This document shows positions 34,498 to 41,398 of a DNA stretch of 64,000 bases, piece after piece. The stretch is from Evansella vedderi (GTDB taxonomy: Bacteria > Bacillota > Bacilli > Bacillales > Salisediminibacteriaceae), in the NCBI RefSeq assembly GCF_030813435.1, contig NZ_JAUSUG010000017.1:62001-126000 (forward strand), given 5' to 3'. Position numbers and translations under genes: made by a program. The notes beneath the pieces are model-generated. The model was given only the letters and a program-made list of their open reading frames with translations. It ran no database searches and was not told the origin of the DNA. Numbering within the stretch: the first letter of the stretch is position 1; each line of letters starts with the position of its first letter.

Positions 34498-34557
34498 ATG
34501 ATTTTAATTCCAATATTTTATTTAGTTAGACTACCAGAAGGGAAAGGGTTTGTTTAG
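34498..34557 (+). CDS. 19-residue ORF following the YrzI pair
   Basis: ATG 34498 with AAAGGGAGATGATGATA upstream; product MILIPIFYLVRLPEGKGFV. The hydrophobic beginning and then a basic turn recall the first 15 residues of the YrzI copies, so it may be a truncated third copy. Very short; translation is inferred only from the ribosome site. Confidence 0.35.
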   Translation: MILIPIFYLVRLPEGKGFV

Positions 34558-34808
34558 CTGTTTTAATTTCGAGAAAAAGGTAAGAAAATAAAGGACTAAA
34601 TAGAAGTGGGTGATTTTAAAGGTATGCTCTTATCCTTTTTGATCACTCACTTTTTCTTTGTAATTTATAAAAACTAACTTGTCATCTACGCAAGTGTCTA
34701 GTCAAGATAATGAATTCATACATAGACTGTTTATGTCAAACAAGACAGAAGTCTAGTTTTTCATGTTATGAAAAACAAATAATTTATTTTAAGTAAGGAG
34801 AGAGGTAA

Positions 34809-35189
34809 ATGGTAAATCGTAATCAACCGATGGGTTTATTTAATTTTCCCTTTTTTGGTCCTGCACCAGAGCCACCAGTCCGTCTAGATGTACGTCAAAC
34901 GGAAACGGAACTAATTATTGAAGCCACTTTTCCTGAGTTTGAAAAGGAACATATTAAAGTGGAACTTGTTCGCAGCGGTGTATTAATAGTAGCGGAAAAG
35001 CCTGTAGAGAGAGGAGAAGGTGAAGAGGAAACTTCTAAAACTGTTCAGACAACAAGGATTGAAAGGTTTGTTCCAGTACACTTTCCATTTGGAGAAGAGG
35101 ATATAACAGCAACCTTCAGCGAAGATAATGTACTAAAAGTTGTCATTACAAAAAACGATGCACACAGAAAGTTTATTCCAATTAAATAA
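34809..35189 (+). CDS. Hsp20/alpha-crystallin-like protein
   Basis: 126 residues. ATG 34809 follows AAGTAAGGAGAGAGGTAA. The alpha-crystallin domain spans about residues 22-120: VRLDVRQTETELIIEATFPE, VELVRSGVLIVAEK, ERFVPVHFPFGEEDITATF and VLKVVITK. An N-terminal GLFNFPFFGP arm and the C-terminal FIPIK (an I-x-I/V-like anchor) fit small heat-shock proteins. In Bacillus some members (CotM, CotP) are spore coat proteins; the surrounding small sporulation-type genes favour that role here, but a general chaperone function is possible. Confidence 0.82.
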   Translation: MVNRNQPMGLFNFPFFGPAPEPPVRLDVRQTETELIIEATFPEFEKEHIKVELVRSGVLIVAEKPVERGEGEEETSKTVQTTRIERFVPVHFPFGEEDITATFSEDNVLKVVITKNDAHRKFIPIK

Positions 35190-35214
35190 TGAATAAACGC
35201 AGTCATTTTAAAAG

Positions 35215-35257
35215 ACTGACAAAGAACGGAAGACACTTCCCCTTTGTCAGTTTTTTT
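35215..35257 (+). terminator. Terminator after the Hsp20-like gene
   Basis: Perfect arms ACTGACAAAG and CTTTGTCAGT, 17-nt loop, and seven T. Confidence 0.88.
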
Positions 35258-35274
35258 ATATTTTTTAAAAGGCT

Positions 35275-35372
35275 TGATTTTATAGATAGAAGAAGTGAAA
35301 GGCGGCGACTCCACGTTACCCGCGGAGAACCAGGACGGTGACATTACGCCTATAACGGATTCGAGAGATAAT
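35275..35372 (+). repeat. Mosaic dispersed repeat, copy at 35.3 kb
   Basis: Modules GAAAGGCGGCGACTCCACG, TTACCCGCGG-GAACCAGGACGG and GTGACATTACGCC in the same order as at 39460-39650, with internal deletions. Confidence 0.75.
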
Positions 35373-35513
35373 CTTATAATTAGAACATGTTTTCATGCTT
35401 AGATAAAAACCTTTTAAAATTATTAATCAAGATGCCCTTTCAATTTCTCTAAATAAACATAGTCTAATATATATGGCTAATTATGTCTTAGATTTAGTAA
35501 GGAGGGATGATTG

Positions 35514-35927
35514 ATGTTTAGACATGATGGTAGCTCCCCACAGCAACAACAAAGGGATCCTTTTTCAAATATGATGTTTGGACCGCCACGTCCACCAATG
35601 AACGAACGCCCGAATCCATTTTTCCAGCAGCCTCCAAGACCGAATCAGATGCATCAACAACATGGGCAATTTCAACAGCCTTATCAAGGACAGCAGCAAG
35701 TACATCCGTTTCAGGGAATTCAGAATCAACCAGGAGCTCCGATGCAGGGGATGCCTCCAGGAAAAGGACAAAAAGGTGCACAATTTATGAAGCACTTTCA
35801 AAAGGAAGATGGAAGTCTTGACCTTATGAAAATAGGAAACAGTGTACAACAAGTATATGGAATTTATGGTCAAGTAACTCCACTTGTAAAACAGCTTTCT
35901 CCACTTTTGTCCTTTTTTAAGAAATAA
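35514..35927 (+). CDS. YppG-like small proline/glutamine-rich protein
   Basis: 137 residues, ATG 35514 after AAGGAGGGATGATTG. The first 85 residues are low-complexity (Pro, Gln, Met, His; e.g. FFQQPPRPNQMHQQHGQF). The last 50 form an ordered domain, QFMKHFQKEDGSLDLMKIGN then YGQVTPLVKQLSPLL, as in the YppG family of Bacillus, where a similar FQxxDGxxDxxK...QVSPxxKQ pattern ends the protein. YppG is associated with the spore coat in B. subtilis as far as I recall. A coat or inner-spore structural role is likely. Confidence 0.72.
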   Translation: MFRHDGSSPQQQQRDPFSNMMFGPPRPPMNERPNPFFQQPPRPNQMHQQHGQFQQPYQGQQQVHPFQGIQNQPGAPMQGMPPGKGQKGAQFMKHFQKEDGSLDLMKIGNSVQQVYGIYGQVTPLVKQLSPLLSFFKK

Positions 35928-35937
35928 TTAATATATC

Positions 35938-35966
35938 AAAAAAGCTGCCCGATGGGCAGCTTTTTT
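35938..35966 (+). terminator. Terminator after the YppG-like gene
   Basis: AAAAAAGCTGCCC and GGGCAGCTTTTTT around a 3-nt loop; symmetrical, so it can also act for minus-strand transcripts. Confidence 0.92.
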
Positions 35967-36089
35967 GAATACATCTCTACAATAAATAAAGAAATCGTTC
36001 CACTGAATAACTGTAGAGATATTCAGAAAGAACGATTTCGTCATCAGTACCAGCTTTTTTACTTGTTTTATTGGTAAACAACCATAGGT

Positions 36090-36422
36090 TTACCAGAAAA
36101 ATGCTGAACCAAGGGCAAACCCACCAATTCCTGCTAGAGCGACAGGGAAGAAGTGTGGATTTCGGCCAATGAACCCTCCATGGCCATAGTCTGGTCCGTA
36201 TCCAGGGTGGTGATGGTATCCGTGTGCGTGATGATGTCCGTGTCCAGGGTGGCCATGATATCCGTGATATCCGTAACCAAACCCATGGCCGCTTCCGGCA
36301 CGCTCCATCCAAACATTCTTCTGATCAACATGTGCAATTCGCCCCACATGTACCTTTCCACATCTTTCTGTAATACGAACTACTTGACCTTTATGTTGAC
36401 AACATAGGTCATAATAACTCAT
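36090..36422 (-). CDS. CCxHKG-family His/Gly-rich small protein
   Basis: 110 residues; start ATG 36422 has AAGGGAGGG upstream, and the longer frame from 36458 lies before this site. Three parts: an ordered head MSYYDLCCQHKGQVVRITER with CGKVHVGRIAHVDQKNVWME (possibly an SH3/Sm-like beta barrel), a middle of about 45 residues made of Gly, His and Tyr (HHHAHGYHHHPGYG), and a hydrophobic tail PVALAGIGGFALGSAFFW. Head and tail are shared with the protein at 52484-52741; the middle differs. His-rich glycine repeats suggest metal binding or a structural surface role. I do not know a name for the family. Confidence 0.7.
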   Translation of the reverse strand: MSYYDLCCQHKGQVVRITERCGKVHVGRIAHVDQKNVWMERAGSGHGFGYGYHGYHGHPGHGHHHAHGYHHHPGYGPDYGHGGFIGRNPHFFPVALAGIGGFALGSAFFW

Positions 36423-36587
36423 AATTTTTTCCCTCCCTTCATGGGATTCTTTTAACATTGTATTAAGAAAAAAGGGAGTTGATTGTACATATGTTGTGCT
36501 TTTTAAATTTTCAATAAAAAAAAGCCTTTTTGGGCATATATAGAGAACTTTTTAAATTTCCCTCACGGGAACTCAGCAGGAGTCTAT

Positions 36588-36614
36588 ACATATTTTCAAT
36601 ACTTACATAAAGTA
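36588..36614 (+). promoter_or_regulatory. Candidate sigmaK promoter of the first YjcZ gene
   Basis: AC (36588-36589), exactly 16 nt, CATAAAGTA (36606-36614), matching AC-N16-CATAnnnTA. The context GTCTATAC at -35 is repeated before the third YjcZ gene. Confidence 0.6.
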
Positions 36615-36666
36615 GTATTGCGATAAGAAATTCGCATCATTAATCACTATAGGGAGGGAAGCTTAC

Positions 36667-36783
36667 ATGGGTGCACCTGTTAGAACTGGTTACGCTTCAG
36701 CCTTTGCGTTTATCGTTGTAGTGTTTATATTGCTAGTAATTATCGGTGCTGTAGTTGTTAGACCTGGATATGGTTACTATTAA
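36667..36783 (+). CDS. YjcZ-family sporulation miniprotein, short type (copy 1)
   Basis: 38 residues; ATG 36667 after GGGAGGGAAGCTTAC. One transmembrane helix (AFAFIVVVFILLVIIGAVVV) with a small polar head and the tail RPGYGYY. The Gly/aromatic ends around a helix with FILLVIIGA are diagnostic of the YjcZ/YtpA-like class of Bacillus sporulation membrane miniproteins. Candidate sigmaK promoter and a GCGA/TCGC hairpin precede it. Too short for most automatic gene finders. Confidence 0.82.
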   Translation: MGAPVRTGYASAFAFIVVVFILLVIIGAVVVRPGYGYY

Positions 36784-36881
36784 AATGAATTAGTCTAACA
36801 GCTTCAATTAATACGGGACAATAAGCGATCGATAATAAGGTTTTTGATTAAAAATGAAAATTAATTAAAGGAGGAGTTGCG

Positions 36882-37037
36882 ATGAGTTATTACGGAGAGC
36901 CAGGGTTTTACGGATGCTGCCCACCAGTAGCGCCTGCACCAGTAGCACCAGTTGGAGGGTTTGCTGCAGGCTTCGCGTTAATTCTTGTGTTGTTTATCCT
37001 ATTAGTGATTATTGGTGCTGCTTGGGCGGTGTACTAA
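36882..37037 (+). CDS. YjcZ-family sporulation miniprotein, long type (copy 2)
   Basis: 51 residues; ATG 36882 after AAAGGAGGAGTTGCG. Head MSYYGEPGFYGCCPPVAPAP with a Cys-Cys-Pro motif and a PVAP repeat, then GGFAAGFALILVLFILLVII and the tail GAAWAVY. The second of four tandem homologues; it may share the transcript of copy 1 (98-nt gap, no terminator seen between them). A terminator follows it. Confidence 0.82.
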   Translation: MSYYGEPGFYGCCPPVAPAPVAPVGGFAAGFALILVLFILLVIIGAAWAVY

Positions 37038-37060
37038 GAAACGACTGGAATACAAAAAGA

Positions 37061-37092
37061 AAAAACTGTTGGGATCCGGCCCAACAGTTTTT
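37061..37092 (+). terminator. Terminator after YjcZ copies 1-2
   Basis: Perfect 13-bp arms AAAAACTGTTGGG and CCCAACAGTTTTT with a 6-nt loop. Confidence 0.92.
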
Positions 37093-37159
37093 CATTAATA
37101 AGCTCAATAGGAACGAAATAAATTGAGCCTAATTTAGGCCGGATTGGATTATCGTCTAT

Positions 37160-37186
37160 ACAAATTGACGATGACCACATAAGTTA
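37160..37186 (+). promoter_or_regulatory. Candidate sigmaK promoter of the third YjcZ gene
   Basis: AC (37160-37161), exactly 16 nt, CATAAGTTA (37178-37186). Same spacing, same TCTATAC context and same downstream GCGA(A)/(T)TCGC hairpin plus CATTAATC as before copy 1. Confidence 0.6.
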
Positions 37187-37235
37187 TTAATGCGAATGAT
37201 ATTTCGCCATTAATCTTGAACAGGAGGAATGCCAG

Positions 37236-37349
37236 ATGACTCACAGAACAGGTTACGCGGGTGGATTCGCGTTTATTCTTGTAGTGTTTATCTTGTTAGT
37301 AATTATCGGTGCGGCTGTTGTTAGACCAGGAGGATATGGATACTACTAA
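37236..37349 (+). CDS. YjcZ-family sporulation miniprotein, short type (copy 3)
   Basis: 37 residues; ATG 37236 after ACAGGAGGAATGCCAG. MTHRTGYAGGFAFILVVFIL followed by LVIIGAAVVRPGGYGYY; nearly the same as copy 1, including RPG-YGYY at the end. With copy 4 it repeats the short-long pair of copies 1-2. Confidence 0.82.
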   Translation: MTHRTGYAGGFAFILVVFILLVIIGAAVVRPGGYGYY

Positions 37350-37431
37350 GTTAGTATCCTTCTTGGCTAATTGATTACCTTTAAAAAAGAATGATAAACA
37401 ATATTTAACTATAATTAAGGAGGAATTTGAT

Positions 37432-37626
37432 ATGAGTCATTATTACGGAGGATACGGTTACGGAGATCCAGCAGCAGCATGGGGATGCTGCCCAACACAT
37501 GCAGCTCCAGGATTTGCAGCACCTGCAGCACCTGTAGCACCTGCAGGAGGATTTGCAACAGGGTTCGCGTTAGTATTAGTACTGTTCATTCTATTAGTAA
37601 TCATCGGTGCAGCTTGGGCTGCATAG
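37432..37626 (+). CDS. YjcZ-family sporulation miniprotein, long type (copy 4)
   Basis: 64 residues; ATG 37432 after AAGGAGGAATTTGAT. Head MSHYYGGYGYGDPAAAWGCC with the CCP motif and repeated PAAP/PVAP units, then GGFATGFALVLVLFILLVII and GAAWAA. Longest of the four; the extra length is in the Gly/Tyr and Ala/Pro-rich head. Followed by its own terminator. Confidence 0.83.
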   Translation: MSHYYGGYGYGDPAAAWGCCPTHAAPGFAAPAAPVAPAGGFATGFALVLVLFILLVIIGAAWAA

Positions 37627-37638
37627 TAAATCTAGATC

Positions 37639-37676
37639 AAAAGGATGCGGGGACACATTCCTTCGCATCCTTTTTC
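37639..37676 (+). terminator. Terminator after YjcZ copies 3-4
   Basis: Perfect 11-bp arms AAAAGGATGCG and CGCATCCTTTT around a 14-nt loop, then TTTTTC. Confidence 0.88.
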
Positions 37677-37689
37677 GTTCCATCTTCAA

Positions 37690-38337
37690 TTAAAGTACAT
37701 ATAGAAATACACTCAAGAAATGGGCAGCACTACCGAGTAAGATAAAAATGTGAAAAATTTCATGGTAGCCCATATATTTAAAGGACAAAAACTTAGGTTT
37801 AAGTCCGTAGATTATTCCTCCAATGGTGTAAAGAATCCCACCAATAATTAATAATGTCATCCCATTTTCATGTAATACCTCTGTTAACGGCTTACTAAAA
37901 AAAACAACAATCCACCCCATGGCTATATAAATAGAAGTTGATAACCATCTTGGACAATGGAACCATACCATTTTAAAAATAACCCCAACAACAGCAAGGC
38001 TTATAATAATGGAAAATAAAACCCATCCGGTGGGGCCACTTAATGTAATTAAGCAAAAAGGGGTGTAGGTTCCGGCGATAAGTATGTAAATCATGGAATG
38101 ATCAATCCTTCGAAGAAATGCAATTACTTTATCCTTGGCAATCACCATATGGTAAGCAGCTGAAGCAGAATAAAGAAGCATCATACTTATTCCAAATACA
38201 ATGACAGATGAGATTGCCATAAATGAAGTTGTTGTGATAGAGGCTTTTATGACCATAGCCAGCAAAGCCCAAAAGGATAATATTGCTCCAGCTAAATGAG
38301 TAAATCCATTCATAGGTTCTCGAATAAATGTGTACAT
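37690..38337 (-). CDS. trhA: Hemolysin III / TrhA-family membrane protein
   Basis: 215 residues, seven transmembrane helices. PAQR-type signature residues are visible: REPMNGFTHLAGA, SASAAYHMV, RRIDHSMIYILIAGTYTPF and YHEIFHIFILLGSAAHF, with the conserved Ser, Asp and three His residues that bind zinc in this superfamily. Members are thought to act as membrane hydrolases affecting membrane fluidity or energetics; the older name hemolysin III comes from B. cereus. Start ATG 38337 with GGAGTGAGGT upstream. Convergent with the YjcZ cluster. Confidence 0.92.
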   Translation of the reverse strand: MYTFIREPMNGFTHLAGAILSFWALLAMVIKASITTTSFMAISSVIVFGISMMLLYSASAAYHMVIAKDKVIAFLRRIDHSMIYILIAGTYTPFCLITLSGPTGWVLFSIIISLAVVGVIFKMVWFHCPRWLSTSIYIAMGWIVVFFSKPLTEVLHENGMTLLIIGGILYTIGGIIYGLKPKFLSFKYMGYHEIFHIFILLGSAAHFLSVFLYVL

Positions 38338-38468
38338 GTAATTAACCTCACTCCATAATGTAGTTTTTAATACTACTTATAATAATAAACATATTGTCTT
38401 AAGTAGTCAAGGTTTACTTCGTGGGTAAAATAAATTATAATAGAGAAAAGACTAACGTGAGGTTTTAT

Positions 38469-39056
38469 ATGAAGACTATAAATGAACTAATAATGGACCT
38501 TAGAATGGAAAAGAACATTACTCTTGGGGATGTCCCTGAAATAGATCTTTATATGGATCAAGTTATCCAGCTTTTTGAGAAGAAATTTGGAGATACGACA
38601 CGAACGGCCGAAGAGAAGGTACTTACCAAAACAATGATTAACAATTATGCAAAAGGAAAGTTGTTTTTTCCGATTAAAAATAAAAAGTACTCGAAGGAGC
38701 ATTTACTTATCATTAGTTTAATATATCAGCTAAAAGGAGCATTATCTATCGGTGATATTAAAAATGCTTTGGAACCAATAAATAAAAAATTAGTGGAGGA
38801 TGATGACTTTAATTTGGAGGAATTTTATGAAGGGTACCTCCAGCTTGCTGCGAAGAACGGAAAGGTGTTCAAACAGTTTGTTCATGATCAAGTAGAAGAG
38901 GCTATTGAAGTAGCCGCCCAATTAGGTAAGGAAGGGGAAGTTACAAAGGACCTCAATGAACTATTATTAATTCTTTCCTTTGCACAGATGAGCAATTTTT
39001 ATCGCAGGATAGCGGAAAGAATGATTGATGAACGATTAAAATCTATGGACAAATAA
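38469..39056 (+). CDS. DUF1836 family protein, putative HTH regulator
   Basis: 195 residues from ATG 38469 (GTGAGGTTTTAT upstream; the longer frame from 38421 lacks a ribosome site). The N-terminal half (LGDVPEIDLYMDQVIQLF, TKTMINNYAKGKLFFPIKNK, YSKEHLLIISLIYQLKGALS) resembles a MerR-like winged helix, as annotated for DUF1836. The C-terminal half is helical and acidic. No effector-binding motif is visible and no target is known. Divergent from trhA, so it might control that gene (inference). Confidence 0.82.
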   Translation: MKTINELIMDLRMEKNITLGDVPEIDLYMDQVIQLFEKKFGDTTRTAEEKVLTKTMINNYAKGKLFFPIKNKKYSKEHLLIISLIYQLKGALSIGDIKNALEPINKKLVEDDDFNLEEFYEGYLQLAAKNGKVFKQFVHDQVEEAIEVAAQLGKEGEVTKDLNELLLILSFAQMSNFYRRIAERMIDERLKSMDK

Positions 39057-39106
39057 CCATAAAGGACAAGGGGCATATACCCTACTTCGATAGCAGTGAT
39101 AATATT

Positions 39107-39132
39107 AAACCCAAAGGAATTTCTTTGGGTTA
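39107..39132 (-). terminator. Hairpin at the end of the 50-residue gene
   Basis: AACCCAAAG-GAATTT-CTTTGGGTT overlaps the stop codon of the minus-strand ORF; it also lies 50 nt after the DUF1836 gene and could serve either side. Confidence 0.5.
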
Positions 39133-39282
39133 CTCGTCATTCTTCTTCCTATTTTTATCTGCCGTTTTTACGATCTCTGCCTCGAAATCGTACTGTCCCC
39201 CGCCGAACTCTGTAAATATATTTTTCATGCTTGCCACTGCTTTTCTTAATCGTTTAATCCTTTTATCTTGTTGCTCTGGCAT
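39130..39282 (-). CDS. 50-residue charged protein, unknown function
   Basis: ATG 39282 with ATGGAGGTTTTTCAT just upstream, a good ribosome site. The product is strongly charged: MPEQQDKRIKRLRKAVASMK, then NIFTEFGGGQYDFEAEIVKT and ADKNRKKNDE. First half basic amphipathic helix, second half acidic. I recognise no family. It is convergent with the DUF1836 gene. Confidence 0.6.
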   Translation of the reverse strand: MPEQQDKRIKRLRKAVASMKNIFTEFGGGQYDFEAEIVKTADKNRKKNDE

Positions 39283-39347
39283 ATGAAAAACCTCCATGTA
39301 ATTTCTTTCTTATTTTATTATGTCCAACAATCACAATAAAAAACAAA

Positions 39348-39390
39348 GGAGTGCCTCAAAAGGTATGATTTCAACCTTTTGAGGCACTCC
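39348..39390. repeat. Perfect 17-bp inverted repeat
   Basis: GGAGTGCCTCAAAAGGT and ACCTTTTGAGGCACTCC, 9-nt loop, no immediate T run. It lies 66 bp upstream of the 50-residue gene. Similar Bacillus GAGGCAC hairpins act as terminators, so function is open. Confidence 0.7.
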
Positions 39391-39409
39391 CCATAAGTAC
39401 AGTTTTTTA

Positions 39410-39780
39410 TAGGCTGTTTTCGTAAAATTTGTTGCTTTTTTTAAAGCTTGGAGAAGCGGAAGGCGGCGACTCCAGCGACGAGCGTTTACTTCACGAGTAA
39501 GCTACGAGTTGTCTCGACGGATACGCTACGAAGCGATACTTGTAGAGGAAGAGACAGGACTAGCAGCTGCAGACACCGTAGGGTGGTTTTTTCCCGAAGA
39601 GGCTGAGGCATTGCCCGCGGGAAACCAGGACGGTGACATTACGCCGTTGTCCATGAGATGCTTCCTCGAGTAGTTTGCGTCGAGTAATCGCAGACGCAGG
39701 AGGTGAACGGCCTTTAGGTGTAATTGGTCCGCCTGTAGCGGTTCCAAGCAATAGTTATTCTCTTAAAAACAACAATCTTT
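39410..39780 (+). repeat. Mosaic dispersed repeat, longest copy (39.4-39.8 kb)
   Basis: Carries nearly all modules in order: AGGCTGTTTTCGTAAAATTT, AAAGCTTGGAGAAGCGG, AAGGCGGCGACTCCAGCGAC, CGAGTTGTCTCGACGGAT, CTTGTAGAGGAAGAGACAG, GAGGCTGAGGCATTGCCCGC, CCAGGACGGTGACATTACGC and CTCGAGTAGTTTGCGTCGAG. It fills the 500-bp spacer between the 50-residue gene and phnE. Open frames inside it are not genes. Confidence 0.85.
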
Positions 39781-39800
39781 TAGAAAGCAATCTTTTAATA

Positions 39801-40604
39801 TTAAACTAATCGTTTTCTAATGTTTGTACTAATCAAGTCAATAACCGTAACGGTTAGAACGATAATAAAGAGCATCATTCCCACTTCTTCGAAAGAGCGG
39901 TTATTTGCTGCTAATATAAGTGGTGCACCGATACCACCTGCACCAACAATACCTAATACAGATGATGAACGGACATCTATTTCATAACGGTATAAAGCAT
40001 ATGAACTGAATTCCGGTAGTACTTGAGGAATAACACCATAAACTAGGACTTGAAGTTTACTTGCTCCGGTCGCTTTTAAGGTTGATATGATTTCCATATC
40101 AATAGATTCGATTACCTCTGCGTAAAGCTTTCCTAACATCCCTATGGAGTTAATGGAAATAGCTAGCACCCCGGCAAACGGTCCCATTCCTACAGCTGCT
40201 ACGAAAATAATGGCGAATAAAATTTCTGGGAATGCCCGAACAGCATTTAAAACCCCTTTCCCAATGAATGAAAAGTGACCACCTACGTTCTGTGCAGCTA
40301 AGAAACCAACTGGAATAGCTAAAATTGCCCCCATCAGTGTTCCGGCATAAGCAATGGCAACTGTTTCTATCATATACCCAAAATAATCTGGAATTTTCGC
40401 ATGAATTTCAGGCATAAAGAAAGGATCCCAGAAGAAACGTTGTAATAACGGACCTGACTCCCATATAGACCGTTGGGCACCAAGTCTGGTTTCTGTAAAT
40501 GCAATGTAATATAAAATAGCCATAAACGCTGTTACTGCTGCAAATGTCCACCAATACTTAGCCCGTTTCGGATTTTTCATGTTATTTATATCTAACTGTG
40601 ACAT
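39801..40604 (-). CDS. phnE: Phosphonate-type ABC transporter permease (second PhnE)
   Basis: 267 residues with about six transmembrane helices. The EAA-type loop EVIESIDMEIISTLKATGAS and the PhnE-like ends VRSSSVLGIVGAGGIGAPLI are present. It forms the membrane channel with the upstream permease. Its start overlaps the preceding gene end by one base (TAATG-type junction at 40604). Last gene of phnD-phnC-phnE-phnE. Confidence 0.9.
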   Translation of the reverse strand: MSQLDINNMKNPKRAKYWWTFAAVTAFMAILYYIAFTETRLGAQRSIWESGPLLQRFFWDPFFMPEIHAKIPDYFGYMIETVAIAYAGTLMGAILAIPVGFLAAQNVGGHFSFIGKGVLNAVRAFPEILFAIIFVAAVGMGPFAGVLAISINSIGMLGKLYAEVIESIDMEIISTLKATGASKLQVLVYGVIPQVLPEFSSYALYRYEIDVRSSSVLGIVGAGGIGAPLILAANNRSFEEVGMMLFIIVLTVTVIDLISTNIRKRLV

Positions 40605-41398
40605 TACACTAACCTCTTTCTTAAGCTAGTACTTACGGTGTCAATGATTGTCACCATTATAAAGGTGATGAAAATAATCATTGCGATATTCCCGTAGTTA
40701 AACAGGGACATTTGTTGACGTAAAATCAGACCGATTCCGCCAGCGCCAACGAAACCGAGAACAAGGGAAGCACGTACATTTATTTCTAAAACATACAAAC
40801 TATAGGACACATACTGTGGTAAAATTTGTGGTAATGCTCCAAACCAAACGACTTGGAATATATTCCCGCCTGTGGCGCGGATGGCTTCAAGTGGCCCAGG
40901 GTCAATTGCCTCCACCGTTTCACTCACAAGCTTCACTAAAATACCAAGAGAGAAGAAAAATAAGGCGTAAACCCCTGCTAATGCCCCAATCCCTACCATG
41001 GCAACGAACATAACCGCTAAAATCATATCAGGAATGGTTCGTAAAACATTCAGCAAGAATCGGACTGTTTGATAAAACCAAGCTTTTTTATTAATATTCC
41101 CTGCAGCCAAAAAACTGATAGGAAGACAGAAAATAACAGCTAGTGAAGTAGCTAATAATGCAATATTCCACGTTTCCAAAAGAGGAGGCAATACTCGACT
41201 ATAGTAGCTCCAGTTCGGTGGAATTAGGTCAACAAACACAAACTCAAAAATATGTGGTATCCCGTTAATTAAACGTGCGGGAGATGAATTAGTTACGATA
41301 GATGCTAAGTAATATAAGCTAATGACTATTGCTAGTATTACAAGTGCCATTAGCTTTTGCTTTGCTGGAATAATTGGAACCCGTTTTTCCTTATTCAT
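40604..41398 (-). CDS. phnE: Phosphonate-type ABC transporter permease (first PhnE)
   Basis: 264 residues from ATG 41398 (MNKEKRVPIIPAKQ), overlapping the phnC stop by 8 nt; the frame extends further upstream inside phnC but that start lacks support. Six hydrophobic helices, loop ETVEAIDPGPLEAIRATGGN, and VRASLVLGFVGAGGIGLILR near the end. Paralogous to the second permease, with about the same spacing of motifs; the two are expected to form a heterodimer. Confidence 0.9.
   Translation of the reverse strand: MNKEKRVPIIPAKQKLMALVILAIVISLYYLASIVTNSSPARLINGIPHIFEFVFVDLIPPNWSYYSRVLPPLLETWNIALLATSLAVIFCLPISFLAAGNINKKAWFYQTVRFLLNVLRTIPDMILAVMFVAMVGIGALAGVYALFFFSLGILVKLVSETVEAIDPGPLEAIRATGGNIFQVVWFGALPQILPQYVSYSLYVLEINVRASLVLGFVGAGGIGLILRQQMSLFNYGNIAMIIFITFIMVTIIDTVSTSLRKRLV

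Noticed and set aside
34740-34765. CATAGACTG/CATACATAG before the Hsp20-like gene as a sigmaK promoter
   Set aside because: No AC at the required 16-nt distance and the -10 ends in TG or AG; too weak to call.
36914-37126. 70-codon plus-strand frame with CCRLRVNSC-like product
   Set aside because: Out-of-frame shadow of YjcZ copy 2 that runs through its terminator.
39526-39751. Minus-strand open frames of 63-73 codons in the 39.4-kb repeat
   Set aside because: They fall in the mosaic repeat, whose other copies break the frames; no ribosome sites.
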